Part shown: positions 63,866 through 64,000 of the stretch, piece after piece
Numbering within the stretch: the stretch's first letter is position 1
Layout: each line of letters opens with the position of its first letter
Program-made: the position numbers and the translations under genes
The notes under the pieces: model-generated
The model's input: the letters and a program-made list of their open reading frames with translations, nothing else
Databases searched by the model: none
What the model was told of the DNA's origin: nothing
Source: Pseudoalteromonas umbrosa
Lineage (GTDB): Bacteria; Pseudomonadota; Gammaproteobacteria; Enterobacterales; Alteromonadaceae
Reading direction: 5' to 3'
NCBI RefSeq assembly: GCF_030125375.1
Contig: NZ_JASJUU010000001.1
Span: 911,255 to 975,254, forward strand
Length of the DNA stretch: 64,000 nucleotides

Positions 63866-64000
63866 TTCGAAGATGAAGTTCGAAGATGAAGTTCGAAGAT
63901 GAAGTTCGAAGATGAAGTTCGAAGATGAAGTTCGAAGATGAAGTTCGAAGATGAAGTTCGAAGATGAAGTTCGAAGATGAAGTTCGAAGATGAAGTTCGA
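63866..64000. repeat. Perfect 13-bp tandem repeat array, cut by window end
   Basis: The unit TTCGAAGATGAAG is repeated without a single mismatch for 10 full copies (63866-63995) plus five bases of an 11th at the window edge, so the true array is longer. Each unit holds the palindrome TTCGAA. The unit length is not a multiple of three. On the plus strand TGA falls in every frame, so the array is not coding there; on the minus strand it contains no stop in any frame. Perfect identity implies recent expansion or ongoing slippage. Confidence 0.97.

Noticed and set aside
63866..64000. CRISPR array
   Set aside because: The 13-bp units follow one another with no spacers, so it is a minisatellite.

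Overview
The window looks like a 64-kb piece of chromosome from a marine gammaproteobacterium of the Alteromonadales, most like Pseudoalteromonas. This rests on the AT-rich but codon-conserved genes, the many secreted peptidases and lipoproteins, a CadC-like membrane regulator with a TolB-type propeller, the DUF3325/DUF3649/PepSY iron cassette, a rhombosortase-like gene and the purEK and miaE sequences. The assignment is inference from protein style, not from a marker gene. No rRNA, tRNA, CRISPR array or complete mobile element was found.

Layout. 1-3.2 kb: the 3' end of an unrecognised gene, a DUF2628-like membrane protein, a possible small RNA, and an atypical SDR protein with an N-terminal zinc ribbon. 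3.6-8.1 kb: a secreted S15/CocE-type hydrolase divergent from a CadC-like regulator. 8.4-14.4 kb: a chemoreceptor whose sensor domain is an internal duplication, and a large FG-GAP/VCBS-repeat lipoprotein. 14.4-20.7 kb is an eroding accessory stretch: IS30-type transposase remains, a 46-residue peptide with a textbook double-glycine leader that is too short for ordinary ORF calling, an Amt ammonium-channel/diguanylate-cyclase fusion, a His-rich secreted propeller and a wrecked subtilase. 20.9-25.1 kb: an orphan betaine-type binding protein, a TSUP exporter, a mesX (DUF1852) gene behind a perfect MetJ box, and a peroxiredoxin.

25.3-34.4 kb: asnB; a tightly overlapping operon pxpB-pxpC-DUF969-DUF979-pcp for releasing, importing and opening pyroglutamate (pxpA is missing here); a secreted leucyl aminopeptidase; and a secreted MsrA-thioredoxin-MsrB fusion. 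34.5-39.2 kb is a patchwork of small and broken genes: a GIY-YIG protein, a frameshifted alpha/beta hydrolase, the tail of an M1-type peptidase and a 57-residue membrane protein. 39.5-44.5 kb: an iron-uptake type membrane operon with a possible Fur box, a 7TMR-DISM diguanylate cyclase, and a TetR gene facing a tiny membrane-protein gene across two palindromic operators. 44.6-56.7 kb: purEK, a YeiH-type exporter, a strongly structured intergenic RNA candidate, an S9 peptidase lipoprotein, a rhombosortase-like protease, ggt, NAD-malic enzyme, a solute-binding-like protein and an unknown secreted protein. 56.7-63.6 kb: a 1394-residue propeller hybrid sensor kinase, a SIMPL protein, a MAPEG/sulfotransferase pair and miaE. 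The window ends inside a perfect 13-bp tandem repeat array.

The main physiological theme is peptide and amino-acid scavenging (S15, S9, M17, GGT, Pcp, Pxp, AsnB). A second theme is sulfur/methionine handling and repair (MesX, TSUP, MsrAB, YeiH) and a third is c-di-GMP signalling (two GGDEF proteins). The best candidates for something undescribed are the orphan double-glycine peptide at 15207-15347, the three-way-junction RNA at 47312-47423, and the tandem array at the right edge.
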